Part shown: one piece after another, positions 10,461 to 24,399 of the stretch
Layout: the number at the start of each line of letters is the position of its first letter
Numbering within the stretch: the first letter of the stretch is position 1
DNA from: Dallia pectoralis
Taxonomy: Eukaryota > Chordata > Actinopteri > Esociformes > Umbridae
Assembly: GCA_029465975.1 (NCBI GenBank)
Contig: CM055741.1
Location: 3,924,503 to 3,988,502 of the forward strand
Direction: 5' to 3'
Length of the DNA stretch: 64,000 nucleotides
Translations under genes and position numbers: made by a program
The notes under the pieces: model-generated
What the model was told of the DNA's origin: nothing
Database searches by the model: none
Seen by the model: the letters and a program-made list of their open reading frames with translations, nothing else

Positions 10461-13351
10461 TCACAGCAGGGAAACGGCTTCTAGGTTCTCTTTGATAATG
10501 GTGTCCATGACGACCTGGAAGACTATCTGGATGTTGGAGGTATCCGTGGCCGTGGTGAAGTGGTGGTAGATGAGCTTGCTGGGCGTGGCGTTGAGGGACA
10601 CGAACATGCCGGCGATGTACCGGGCCGCGGTGTCCACGTCGCAGTCGGCACCTGGTGTTCGGGTCGGGGGGGGTTGTTCACTTGTCAGTCATAATTATGC
10701 CGCACACTACCATTACTGTCTACAGGAGTTGGTGGAATTTCACAATAAACACATTTTTTTGTTGTGATTCCTTTACTCGATCATAAGCCTGTGTTTTGTT
10801 TTTAACGTACCATGAAATGTTTTTATACACCAGCGGATAGCTGGAGAATTATCAACTGTCAAGTATTGTTTTCTGCACTGTGTGACATGGTTGTGTTTAC
10901 TACAATGGACACAACACAAACACAGACAGTGTTGTTTCTTATCCGCACTGACCTTTGAACTGAGGTAAATACAGCCTTAGATGTCGCCCAGAGTGTAAAA
11001 TCTTCTCTTGGAAAAGGTCAATCTTGTTCATGAATAAAATCTGAAATACACAAATAAACAAAGACACTCATAGAAAGGCAAGCAACTCTATAAATATATA
11101 TATATATCATTTGTGAGATATTAGTTCCATTACAAATAACATTTACATCTATGTCATGGAACAAAACCACTAATTTGAATACAGATCGACTGTATGAGCA
11201 ATGAGGACTGGAAGGTTCTGTCTTCAAAACATCATCCTGAGGTAGTTGGCGTCAAAGATTTTTTAAATTCTTTTGAGCACAACAACCCGAGCTGGGTTAT
11301 TTAAGTGATATAGAGGTAGAAAAGGCAGACAAAGGCCAGGTCAATAAATACATTTTCTTCTGGTCCCAGGCTGTTCAGTAAAGTTGCTGTTGGATGAACG
11401 GTAAAATCAATAGTTGGAATTGAGCGCGACCACTGACAAATGTAGATTAATTACCCAATCCAGCCATGTCACAGATTGATCAATCAGTCCCTCTGTCAAA
11501 ACATTTGGTTTCTCTTTCCTTTCAGCGGTAAGACGAATAAAAAAACGTTCTCATTCCACCAGTCGTTGTTGTGTAAAAGGAGTTCACCTCTTTTCGGTGG
11601 AAAGTCAAATATGTGTTTTCATTCCAGAATTACTTTCAGACAACGTGAAGGTGTTCTCAGTCCAGATCTGAAAAGACTTCTCCATCCACCTCTCAGTGGT
11701 ACAAGAAACAACTACTAGCCAGATTATCAGGCATGTCTTATCTACACGAAGACGACATTGTGTGTGTTGTGGGTGTGTGTGTTCTGAGGGACCCGTATGC
11801 TGAGGGAACCGTATGCTGAGGGAACCGTATGCTGAGGGGCCCGTATGCTGAGGGGCCCGTATGCTGAGGGAACTGTATGCTGAGGGGCCCGTATGCTGAG
11901 GGAACCGTATGCTGAGGGAACCGTATGCTGAGGGAACCGTATGCTGAGGGGCCCGTATGCTGAGGGGCCCGTATGCTGAGGGAACCGTATGCTGAGGGGC
12001 CCGTATGCTGAGGGAACCGTATGCTGAGGGAACCGTATGCTGAGGGGCCCGTATGCTGAGGGAACCGTATGCTGAGGGAACCGTATGCTGAGGGCACCGT
12101 ATGCTGAGGGAACCGTATGCTGAGGGACCCGTATGCTGAGGGAACCGTATGCTGAGGGAACCGTATGCTGAGGGAACCGTATGCTGAGGGGCCCGTATGC
12201 TGAGGGAACCGTATGCTGAGGGGCCCGTATGCTGAGGGAACCGTATGCTGAGGGAACCGTATGCTGAGGGAACCGTATGCTGAGGGGCCCGTATGCTGAG
12301 GGAACCGTATGCTGAGGGAACCGTATGCTGAGGGCACCGTATGCTGAGGGAACCGTATGCTGAGGGGCCCGTATGCTGAGGGAACCGTATGCTGAGGGAA
12401 CCGTATGCTGAGGGGCCCGTATGCTGAGGGAACCGTATGCTGAGGGAACCGTATGCTGAGGGACCCGTATGCTGAGGGAACCGTAGGCTGAGGGAACCGT
12501 ATGCTGAGGGGCCCGTATGCTGAGGGAACCGTATGCTGAGGGAACCGTATGCTGAGGGAACCGTATGCTGAGGGAACCGTATGCTTGGTTCATCGTCTAG
12601 TTTTTTGTTTTGGCCAAGACAGTTTATTTAAGTTGCTGACATGAAACGTTGCCTTCTGATTGCATAAATGTAAAATATACATTTCTGACCAGCGGATGAC
12701 CATGAAATGTAAATGTATTTGGATAATGAAGAGCAGAAGGCCTTTGAGTTTTAATTTGCTGTACAATACATTTCTACATTTTCCATATAATTAATATCGT
12801 AATATTTCCATTACTACCATTGAAGTACTTCGGAAGAATATGTTGTTGCAGATGGAGGAGAAAAGCTTCAAACTCTCCTGTAGTCGGTTCTGAAAGTCAA
12901 AAACAAACAAACATTTAAATCCGCATTCGTAAGACCTTATAAGTAAGAATTATAATTGTTACGGTTATCAGTAAAATTAAATTTCAATATTGTTAATTAA
13001 CAAGTGTGTGTGTGTGTTACCATAGATGGGTCCTCCACCAGGGTCATGTCATATCCACTGAGAGATACAACAAAAAGGACGGCCCGAACGTCTTCGAAAC
13101 AACCGATCCACTTCCTTCTCTCAGTCCTCTGACCGCCCACATCATACATCCTGGAGAAGAGGAAGAGAGATGAAGAGATACATAAATCTGCACGGGTTTG
13201 GCCAATTAATTGAAAGTAGACCAATATGATATTGACAGCATGTTGCCAACAACTTGTGTTCAAATGGAAAATCCTGCTACTATTCTGAATGTAATTGGGT
13301 GTGTGTGTCTGTGTGTCTGTGTGTCTGTGTGTGTGTCTGTGTGTGTGTGTT

Positions 13352-13387
<36 letters not shown>

Positions 13388-16300
13388 GATGTGAAACTGT
13401 GTTTATCAATTAGACAAAGATTAGTGGTATAATGAATTTATTCAAATGAAGGCAGGAACCGTCTTTTGGGTCGTTCAGTCACACCTGGGGCCTCCGTGAA
13501 AACCCTTCAGGTCGACTGTGAGGGTGTGTCCCAAATGTCAGACGTTATTCCCCAGTGCACTACTTTTACCCAGGGCTAATAAGGCTTTAGTCAATCAAGG
13601 TACACTACCTAGAATGCCATTTTGTAAGCATCCAGAGAGCTTAGCATAAGCCAGAGATGATGGAAGGTAGTATTTTAGCATAAGCCTGTGTCATGAAACA
13701 ATAGATATCGACGACAATGGGCGCTCTTCTCCTAGGATTCAGGGTTTAACACCGTCAATGTCAACAGCAAATAGCAGCACAAGAGAAATATCACCTTTTT
13801 TCAAAACAAAGTGACTGTTGTACCTGTGACGACTTTGGCTTGTCCATTCACCATCTACATTTTAGTCCCATCCACAACATTAGCATGAATACATGATTTT
13901 ATTAATAACTGTAAATAACTGACATCCAAGATTTTAATTGAGACTTTAGTGTTTTTCTGAGGTTAATAACTGCCACCAAGATTTGAATTGAGACTTGCAA
14001 TAATACGAGGAAAAAACCCAAAACCAATTATTTTTGGAACATTGAAATGATCTTCATTTCGTTTCATCTTCTATCCTTCCATAACTTATCCTGTATTCTC
14101 GGATACTTGTCTTTAATCTTCCACATCTCGTTCGTTCAGCACGACAACACCATATCGGTACTTCCCTTCTCGCTCTGAATTGTACATTCCCTCTTTTATT
14201 TCAACCACAACGCAAACTCCCAAACGGGCGATTATCCAAATGCTTTTCGATTCCCTCCGTTATTCCCCCTCTCTCCCTCTGTCCCGCTCTCCCTCTTAAC
14301 CCAGTTAATTCCTTGGTCCATCATTACTATCGTTTCATTACGTGATGAAGACAGGAGATCCCAAACGGCATCATATCCCATGTGCCCTAGGCCCGGAGTC
14401 CTAGCTGTATGGAATAGGGACTAGGGTGGCATTTAAGACGGAGGCAGGGACATATTCTTCCTGGATCTGGAAGGGGGAATTAAAGAGGTCACATGTCAAT
14501 TGGAAACACTATGCGTGCGTGTAGGCAGGCGTGCACCAATGGGTGCTGCTAGACGGCACAGACAACGTGATTGGAGCGTGTTCCATCCTTTCAGCGCATC
14601 GTTAATAGGGGTTAACTAACGAGCCATGACCTGGGATGACATTCAAGGTGTGTGGGTATGAGGAAATGGTTGAAGACCCCACAAACCCCCCCACCCAGGG
14701 AAGAGAATAAACTATGTAGAAATTACATTATTAGAGAGAGACCGAGAGAAACATAGAGATTGAGGGACTGAAGGTCTCTTACTATAAAACCATCTGGTAC
14801 CCCCCAAAAAACAACCCCCCCCACATCCGCAGTGTTGATATCCGCAATATAACAGTAGTTGACGAGGCAAGAGTGTGTGTGTGTTAGCATGCGATAGAGA
14901 TAAGAGGGGAGTGTGTGTATATCATATCACATTGTTTGTCATTTGACATCTGAATTGTGTTTGAAGTGTGTTGAAACCAAACCCCACAGAAACCAGACAG
15001 AGATAAGTAAGAGACTGGGGAAAGTGTTTTGATATCCCCAGTTGAATGTTTCTATCTTGTTTTATGTTGAACATTTAACTGTGTTTGAAAATATAATCAA
15101 AGGTTCATCGATGTTTAAAGCTATCTCCGATTCTACTCTGTATGTAATTTGTGTGTAACATTGGGAAATGTTGAAAAGGACACCCTGGTTTTAGCTGGGA
15201 CTAAATAAACTATCTCCATCTCTACAGACCTCCTTCAAATTAAATTCATTAAGGTTTTACTCGCATGGAAAGTGTTATCCCACACGAACGTCAACATGTG
15301 GACACAAATCCAATCAACGCTGACGCAGATTGGAAATAAAAGGAAACATAGTCATACTCAATCAGCAACAACTGGCTAAAACAGTACATTAAGAGGACGT
15401 TGACGACCATAATTCAATCGTGAGAAAGACACAGGCTGTAATGTCATTGTCCTGGGTGGCCTGTTGACTGACAGCGCTCGCGGGTGTGTCAGAAAGCTAT
15501 AGAGCGTTTTTACACTGGGGTAGACTTATTCAGATGAACAAGACTTTCTGCTTGACCTGAGAATCAGAAAAAAATGTTTTGATATAAACTGATGAAAGGG
15601 TCACCTGCCGAAGTACGTTTCCAGCATATACTACCTATGGTTACTGAGGTAAAGACGATATCTTGCTCAATGTGAATTAGAGTGGAACATGCGTTGACCC
15701 AGGAAGTCTGGTTGTTTTTTTAGCTCCTAATATGAACAAGTTTAGAAATAACTATTAACTAAGGTGTTGTGAAGCAACAAAACAATCAAAACGTGAGCAT
15801 GCAGACAGTCTTACGGCCTTGCGACAGCACAGCCAGTTCCCTATTCCTCTGTGAATAGAAAATCGTATTTGAATAATTTGCAAATGTTCTCTAAAATAAA
15901 TGTAACGTTTCAACATTTGTGGCGTCTAAATAAGCCAATTTTCTACAACTGATATGACACAGAGGTTTTCTCCCAATGGTTGGCAGATATTTGTATATCT
16001 GTATTTTCCATATAAAGTTGGGACATTTTCACTTCATATGAATGGGTGTACTCAGTTTTGTTGCCAGTGGTTCAGACATTAATGGGCACAGCAAATGTAC
16101 ACTGTTAAACAAGCTGTACACTCACTACTTTAAATTGTTGCAAAGTGTCATTTCTTCAGCGTTGTCATATAAAAAAAGTTATAATCAAATATTTAGACAA
16201 ATGTGAGGGGTGTACTCCCTTTTGTGATGTACTGTTTATCTCTTAAAATTTTAGTATTCGTTTAAACATTTTCGGAAATAACTTTTCCCTTTTAAGTTGG

Positions 16301-18837
16301 TAGTGGTGGTGTAGTTTAGCTCTCTCACCATTGTCGGTATGTGTGTACCACACAGATAGATATTCAAGTGGAGCTACCTGGTTTAGGAAGGGTGGAATAA
16401 AGGATAAAATGCCATTTTCTCCAGAGAGTCTTGACCTTATCTCAGACCGTCATCCTGTGTTCGGGGTTATTGTCTTTGGAGAAATTGGAAAGAGGGACTC
16501 ATGCTCTCATCCAAATGGATTTCTGACTCAACAGTTAGAGTGGTGTGTGTGTGTGTGTGTGTGCGTGTGTGCGTGTGTGTGTTTGCGTGTGTCAGCCTTT
16601 GATGTGACAATTGGTATTTTCAGTCAGTAAAACCATCAATCAGCAGTGCAAACTCCAGTTTGATTGACAGCTTTTTATTTAATGTGTCCATGACCCCACA
16701 TGCTGATTCTCAATGTATGTGTGGATGTGTGTGTGTGTGTGTGTGTGTGTGCGTGCTTGTGCACGCGTGTGTGCCCATGATGAACCCAAATCAGCAATTT
16801 AACTGCGACAAGACAGATCGCATCACACATTTACTCATCCAATATGTGAGTGAAATACAGAGACACACACACACACACACACACACAGACACAGACACGC
16901 AAACACGCACACACACACACACGCACACAGGCACACAAACACACACACTAAAAAGCTGTGGAATATTGACAAGCTGGTCCTTCAAGACACTGTTACAAAG
17001 TTAGAATGGAAAACAGTGGCACCTTATGAAAAGCCTCTCGCCACAGCCAGGTTATATTGTATGTTGTTATAATTCATTTTAAAAAAATAGGTAATATTGT
17101 TAGTTAGAATCATTCATATGAAATGTGAAGGTAACAGGGGATTTATTGCATTTACTTTAAGGAATTCAGCTGGAGGGAAACCGTCGAGTCAGGTTTGTAT
17201 CCGAAATGAGACACTAGTGTGTTCCCTATATAGACTAGTGTGTTCCCTATATAGACTAGTGTGTTCCCTATATAGACTAGTGTGTTCCCCATATAGACTA
17301 GTGTGTTCCCCATATAGACTAGTGTGTTCCCCATATAGACTAGTGTGTTCCCCATATAGACTAGTGTGTTCCCCATATAGACTAGTGTGTTCCCCATATA
17401 GACTAGTGTGTTCCCCATTTAGACTAGTGTGTTCCCCATATAGATTAGTGTTCCCCATATAGACTAGTGTGTTCCCCATATAGACTAGTGTGTTCCCCAT
17501 ATAGACTAGTGTGTTCCCTATATAGACTAGTGTGTTCCCTATATAGACTAGTGTGTTCCCTATATAGACTAGTGTGTTCCCTATATAGACTAGTGTGTTC
17601 CCTATATAGTCTACGGTTATCATCCACCAGTCTACGGTAATCATCCACCAGTCTACGGTTATCATCCACCAGTCTACGGTTATCGTCCACCAGTCTACGG
17701 TTATCATCCACCAGTCTACGGTTATCATCCACCAGTCTACGGTTATCATCCACCAGTCTACGGTTATCATCCACCAGTCTACGGTTATCATCCACCAGTC
17801 TACGGTTATCATCCACCAGTCTACGGTTATCATCCACCAGTCTACGGTTATCATCCACCAGTCTACGGTTATCATCCACCAGTCTACGGTTATCATCCAC
17901 CAGTCTAGGGTTATCATCCACCAGTCTACGGTTATCATCCACCAGTCTACGGTTATCATCCACCAGTCTAGGGTTACCATCCACCAGTCTACGGTAATCA
18001 TCCACCACTTGGAATTAACAGCAGCAGTTAGAGGTGTATCTTCAGCGTTGTTTACCTGAATAGCAGGTGGTTGACCTTAAACTGTGTCTCGACGACCCCT
18101 GTGGTGCGCAGCCTGACCCTCAGGACATCCGTTTCCGTGGGAACGTAGTCGGGGGAGATGACCCGACTCATGTTCTCGAAGAAACTATGGACGGGGGAGA
18201 AGTGAAAGAGGGGTGAGTGGTGAGCAAGGGGGCCGTGGGGAGAATGAGCACCAGGTCTCTGAAAGGTAACGATGTCATAGGTGACAGAGAGACCCGGGAA
18301 CCCACAGAATGACAGACATGTGAGGAGCACAGAGAGAAACTAACGCCTTACCCCCCTCCCCCCCCCGGGCCTCCCAGTGCCTCCTGTAGGAGCTGCACCA
18401 ACGGATGACCGGGTTACCGGACTTTACACATTTCAAATGAAGTGTGGCTGTGGTTTTTCTAACAGAAAGGGAGTGACACTTGTGTGTTGGTGTGTGTGTG
18501 TTTCTGTCCAGGTAGCTGATTAGGAATGACTGGGTTAGAATGTCAGCCTCACTTTGGAATGGCGGAGAGGCCAACTCTGTGTGTAGGCGTGTCTGAACCC
18601 TGTAGATAAGCCCACACCTAAAGCATTGTAGCGGGAACGAGAGCAGAGTCCTGTTGAGAAGGGTTGGTTTGTCCTTCAGGAACCATTAGGTATTAAACAC
18701 ACACACACACACACTGCTCCAACCCCCTGGGTGTGTGTGTGTGTGTGTGCGATTCTCAGTGACACACAGTCACAGCACACGGCTAATCACTGGACTCCAG
18801 GCATCTACACTTTGATAATTACACCCCTGGGTTGTCC

Positions 18838-18874
<37 letters not shown>

Positions 18875-19725
18875 AAGAAAAGACAGTAAAAGATAAATTA
18901 AGTGTATAATAATACGCGCACGAGCATATTGTGTATTATATGTGCATTTCTATACATGTGTGTGTTTTAGTCATTGCTATAGTTAGTAGTTGCAGTTAAA
19001 ACTTTAGCAGGTACATGGTGTGTGTACTCACTACAGAACTGTGTCGTTGTGTGTAAACTGGTATGTTTAATGTGTGTGTGTTATGTGTGTGCTCACTACA
19101 GAGCCGTGTTGTTGTGTGTAAACTGGTACGTTTAACGTGTGTGTGTGTTATTTGTGTGCTCACTACAGAGCCGTGTTGTTGTGTGTAAACTGGTACGTTT
19201 AACGTGTGTGTGTGTTATGTGTGTACTCACTACACAGCAGAGTCGTTCAGTTCAAACTCATATCCCCTCCGGACGGCCGCTCTGACACCACGGTCAGCCC
19301 AGAGACAGGAAAGGGCGTGGCCTACGAAAGGAAACAGCACCTGGTCCTCGTCAAAACACCGGCCGCACGACAACACTGAGTGGGCATGTACCTGGGGGTG
19401 GAGGGGGGGTTAGGTACGGGGGGTACAGAGGTAGGAGGGGGTGAGCGTCGGCACGGAAACGTGTTCACACATACAATGTTACAGCGAGCAGATCGGCAGA
19501 ACCAGAAATGTGCCCCGGCGTCGGGAATAAACCTAATCTAGATGAACGGACAAAGGATGGCGGTTTGACAGCGTGACATCAGTCATAAAAACTGGACCAC
19601 GGATGAACGCTGTGATATTAATTGTCAACTTCCAAATTCATCACCGGTGATTTGTCGGGCTTCCTGTGGGTGGTGAGGCTATGAGCTCTGTTACCTTTGA
19701 CAATAAGGCTATTAAATTGAACCTG

Positions 19726-19756
<31 letters not shown>

Positions 19757-19780
19757 CGCCACATACACACCACATACACA

Positions 19781-19819
<39 letters not shown>

Positions 19820-22800
19820 ACCCACCATATCTCTTTTCCATCACACCATGTCATTATACAGTCATTATACTCCGACTCATTGACACAACTGGTTGTTATT
19901 GTGGTATATTTCAGTTAAATTCTGCTGTTCAAACACTTAAATTACACAGGTAATAGAGTAAGTGAGAGTGTGTGTGTGTGTACAGGTTTAAACGGTACCA
20001 TAATTGCCCACAAGTGTAGTTAAACAAAGAGAATTAAACTTTCTCGAGCCATTTCCGCTTCTTCCCCATGAGGGGAAAAGCTAATTTTGACTAAGTTTCA
20101 GGTCAAATTTTATGCACAGTCGACGTTAAGTTAGCAACTGCCAGCTACAACATTATATTACCTCAGACAGTCAGATTTTAGTCAACTAGTGACTAGCAGC
20201 AGACAGACGAGACCTGTTGTCTCCGAGGCCACGGTAACCACCTTAGAGGCGCAGCAAAACATTCCCCACTTTTTTAAAACCCAAATTCTCATCACCAGCA
20301 TGCATCACAAGGAGCAGAATAATTTATATAATTCATGCGGGGGCAGACAGGCAGAGAAATGACAAGAGCCATTTCGGACGGTTGTGGCACATGAATATCG
20401 TGCTATCGGTTTCGGGCCAGTAATTGTCTTATGAGTGCATCCCTAACGGACATGCGTTTGTGTGTGTGAGGTAGACACAGCGGACTGCCGGAGTGACACT
20501 GCCCTCTGGTGGCCGCCGGGGCTACTGCAGAACAACAGGGAGACTTTATTATGGTCAGCTAACTTCAGACCCACCTTGTTCTTGTTGTTAGCCAGGTTGA
20601 TCCGCAGGACGCCCATCCCGTGGAGGACGAACTTCATAGATGTCAGAAGGTTGTCCAGCACTGCAGGCTGCACAGGGTCAAAAGGTCAGGGGTCAAAATG
20701 ATTGCTTCCATGGCGACACCAACAACAGCGAACGGGAAAATGACATGAGAAACTGACATTTTATATTTTGGTCACAGGGAAATAAACAGAGAGGCAAGTA
20801 ATATTGTGCACCAAAGGTGTGTGGGAGTTGAGTTTATAATCTGATTTTGTAAAACATTTTGAATTTGTGAGTGGACAAGTGGGTTAAAGGAGATTCGTTA
20901 GTCTACAAACACTGCCTGTGTTTTCTCTACAGTTTTTCCCACAATGCCTCACTTTCTCCACCACCAAAGAAATAAGCCTTGCATTCCGTCTCGATTTTAT
21001 CAGTCTAGACTTCCATTCTTCCTTTCATTCGGTCCATCCTTTCTGACAGTTATCGGAGGTGTTTCCCAGCTTATGAACAGCATGTGATAAGAGAGAGATT
21101 ACTCCACGAGCGTGACACATCACTGCAGCTTTAATATAGTGCAAACCTGATCCGGGCTGAGGACGTTCAGCTGTCAGGGACTAGTGATTCTTTATTAAAA
21201 CATCTTCTATCAATAATCTTTGCTGACACCAGCACATTGATTTGTGTCTGAAAATAAGCTGCTTAGTCTCCATTTGCCTCAACCTCTGCCACTCTTCTGT
21301 CTCCGTCGTGAGAAGGGGAATTTGATAAAAACAAAGAATGAAATGAGCTTTTGTTTCTAAACTATTTGCTCATGTGCCTATCCTCTAGTACCATTCCTCT
21401 AGTACCGTTTCTCTAGTACCGTTTCTCTATTACCGTTCCTCTGGTACCGTTCCTCTGGTACCGTTCCTCTGGTACCGTTCCTCTATTACCGTTCCTCTAT
21501 TACTGTTCCTTTGGTACCGTTCCTCTGGCACTGTTCCTCTGGCACCGTTCCTCTGGTACCGTTTCTCTAGTACCGTTCCTCTAGTACCGTTCCTCTAGTA
21601 CCGTTCCTCTGGTACTTTTCCTTGGTCCAAAAAGGCTGCATTTGTCTTGGCTTTAGATCACATGACCTCTAACCCCAGTCTGCCATCTCACTGACACCCA
21701 GAGGGATGTTGACCTGACCTGGAAACTCCCTTAGAGACGGGTGATTCTACTACAAGTAAATAAATCTGTCTGTATTCCCACGCATTCACCTGTAAACACA
21801 AACAGACGCACGCGTTTGTTTTTCATTCATTGTGGATGGTGAAATCCATCTCCTAACCTTTTATTTCTAACCCATTCCATAATCTACCTCTCATACTGAC
21901 CCTAACATTACCTTAAAACCCAAGTTGCTTAAACCAAAAAGTAACCCCAATTTCAAACTAACGACTATTATAATTGTATATTTCAACTGAAATCTGAAAA
22001 GTCTACTTGTCAGGTTTACTATATTTGTTGCTTGACCTGGTTCACACACACACACACACACACACAATTCCAATCCTCACTCCACCCAATCACCTCCAGC
22101 CAAAACAAACACATTCCTGGTCGTGTTTCCTGTCAGCTTCGTTTGGCGTTTGAACCGTGTGATCGTGTGTGAAGTTCGATCAGACACACCAGAGCTTCCT
22201 AGTCAAGGTTTCATCTTTCCCCATTTAGTAGAAACTTGAACCTCTTCAGTTAATAGGCGAATGAACACGGACAAACACAGATTAATTCTGTAATTTCCAC
22301 CCTGCCTGCTGCCCCAGGTGTTGGTGATATAATCTCCCCATCCGAAAATGTTGATCAGTGTCCTGTGGTAAACCCATGTTCACCATAAATTAAGAAAATT
22401 AAGAAAATCTTGCTTCGACAAGGCAACACTTCGTTTTACATTTAGCTTGGGTATTCTGTGCACCAATAAGCAGTATGTCTTAAGTTGTCAAACTAAACTA
22501 ACAATTATTTGACCAATTCATTTGCTAGATAGCTTGCTAATATGTTCCACGAAATGCTAGCAAGCAGCCCCAGGTGACAAAGGAAACTAAACACCTACTG
22601 ATATGCCCCTCTAAAAGCATGTAACTGACTCCAAACTGGCCCTCTCAGCCCACAGCAACAGTCATGAACTGTGATCATACAAGACAATAAAACACACACA
22701 CACACAAACAGCATATAAACCTGCCAAAGGACCTAGTTGGACACACTTGCGTGGAATATTGTGTTTTATCAAACTCCTTTCTCTTGTTCCAGCTGTGCCG

Positions 22801-24356
22801 GCAGCACAGCTTATTGCTGTGGTGGATATCAGTGGCGAAGTGCTGGAATTCATATTTCTGCATTCCTTTCCCTGAGAACATTTCATTATTGTGTGTGTGT
22901 CCGTGTCTGTGTGTGTATGTGTGTGTTCAGTAACCCACATGCAGGTTTCTCCTTGTATTCCCGGACAATGTTACAGAACCACTATGTGGAATGTCGCTGA
23001 ACTACTGAAAGTCTGGCAGTCAAATCATTAACTACTGCAGTATTGTGTCAAGGCTGAGAGCGTTAAAAATCAATAGAATATCTTTACAACCAATATTTAC
23101 AAATTAATAGATGAAGAGTCGGGAGATTCGGGAGTCGGGAGTTTCTCCTGAAAGAAACGGCGGTCTGGGTTTGACTCCTTGTTGCATAGAACCAGAATGT
23201 TGAACTCCCCTAGATTTTTTTTGACCTAGTCATCTTCAACACTGTGGTCTGAATACCACAGGCATCCAAAGAAGATCAGCAAAGCTACTGAACATCGCAA
23301 CGTGCAAACCACCAGTTGACCTTAGAAACAGGACGCCCAGTTTACAGTTCAGTAAAATATACATAAAAGGGCCTGACAAGTTTTGGTTACGGTATTGCAG
23401 AGCGCTGATACAAAGATAAGCCTCTACCAAAATGGCAGCCGGAGAAATGTGTGGAGATGAAATGAGAACTGCTCACGATCCAGAGCGTACCTCCTCACCT
23501 GTGTAAATGTTTTAGTTTTAAATCACTGACTTGTAAATGTTTTAAACCCTGGTTCGTTTTATAGTGGTCAACAACATTACATGCGTCCACTCACTCATGG
23601 AATTATTGTAATAATTCCTAAACCATTAGAAGCATTTAAAATTCTAGAATTGCCAGAGTTCTGAGACCTCCAGGTAATTAGCTTGAGTGCCCCTCCCAGT
23701 GTTGTTATGGCGAGGGGAATGAAAGAGAAATCTGTCTCTCTGCATCGCTGCCTAGTAAAACAGCCCACAGCCCCGGGGCTAGGGGATCTGAGGACAATAA
23801 GGCAGGAATAAGTAGAGGGGTTTTGGATGCGGCTGTCACTGTCTGTGTGTTTGTGTCTGCGTATTAGGGAACGTATAGCATGCCTGTTGTCGTAGGTTAG
23901 TTCAGCGAAGGTCACAGACCAGGAAAGGCATTTGTGATTCTTTCCTCTTGAATAGAGTGTGTTGGTGTGTTCTTTGTGTTAATGACAACCTTCACCTAGC
24001 CATGTGGTCATTATCACCAAAAGATCTCTACCCAGGAACAAAGAGTCCAAATTACAACAGAGAACATTAAGGTTTCTGTTCCCAATACCCTCAGCCCAGA
24101 AACGTTCCCCAAATCCCGATGTCCACACTTACAGACACACAGACCTCGAATCGCGTTCTCTGTGTGAAATTACTTTTGTAGGAACCACAGACACACACAC
24201 ACACACGTGCACACACACACACACGCGCACACACACACACATCCTTGCTTTTAACACAAGTTTATTAGTACAGAACTACGTTACTGAGAAGTCATATGAA
24301 CAATCAGACACAGTCACTATGAACCACATTCCTCTATTGAACCACCGAAGAAATGC

Positions 24357-24399
<43 letters not shown>

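Larger units (their letters stand above)
13626..18008 (-). other. Long gnav1 intron (13151-18055): interspersed repeats, microsatellites and paired minisatellites
   Basis: No exon was recognised here. The intron holds dispersed repeat pieces, CA/TG tracts near 16542-16585, 16725-16765 and 16860-16950, and the two 21-bp arrays. Other stretches show nothing recognisable. Confidence 0.6.

Noticed and set aside
11738..12593. Long minus-strand open frames of repeated SAYGSLSIRFPQHT
   Set aside because: They are translations of the 16-bp minisatellite (three units make 48 bp without a stop) inside a gnav1 intron. All frames look alike and there is no homology.
17189..18008. Minus-strand open frames of repeated MITVDWW or GEHTSLY
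   Set aside because: The 21-bp arrays are divisible by three and stop-free. They sit in an intron and have no family resemblance.
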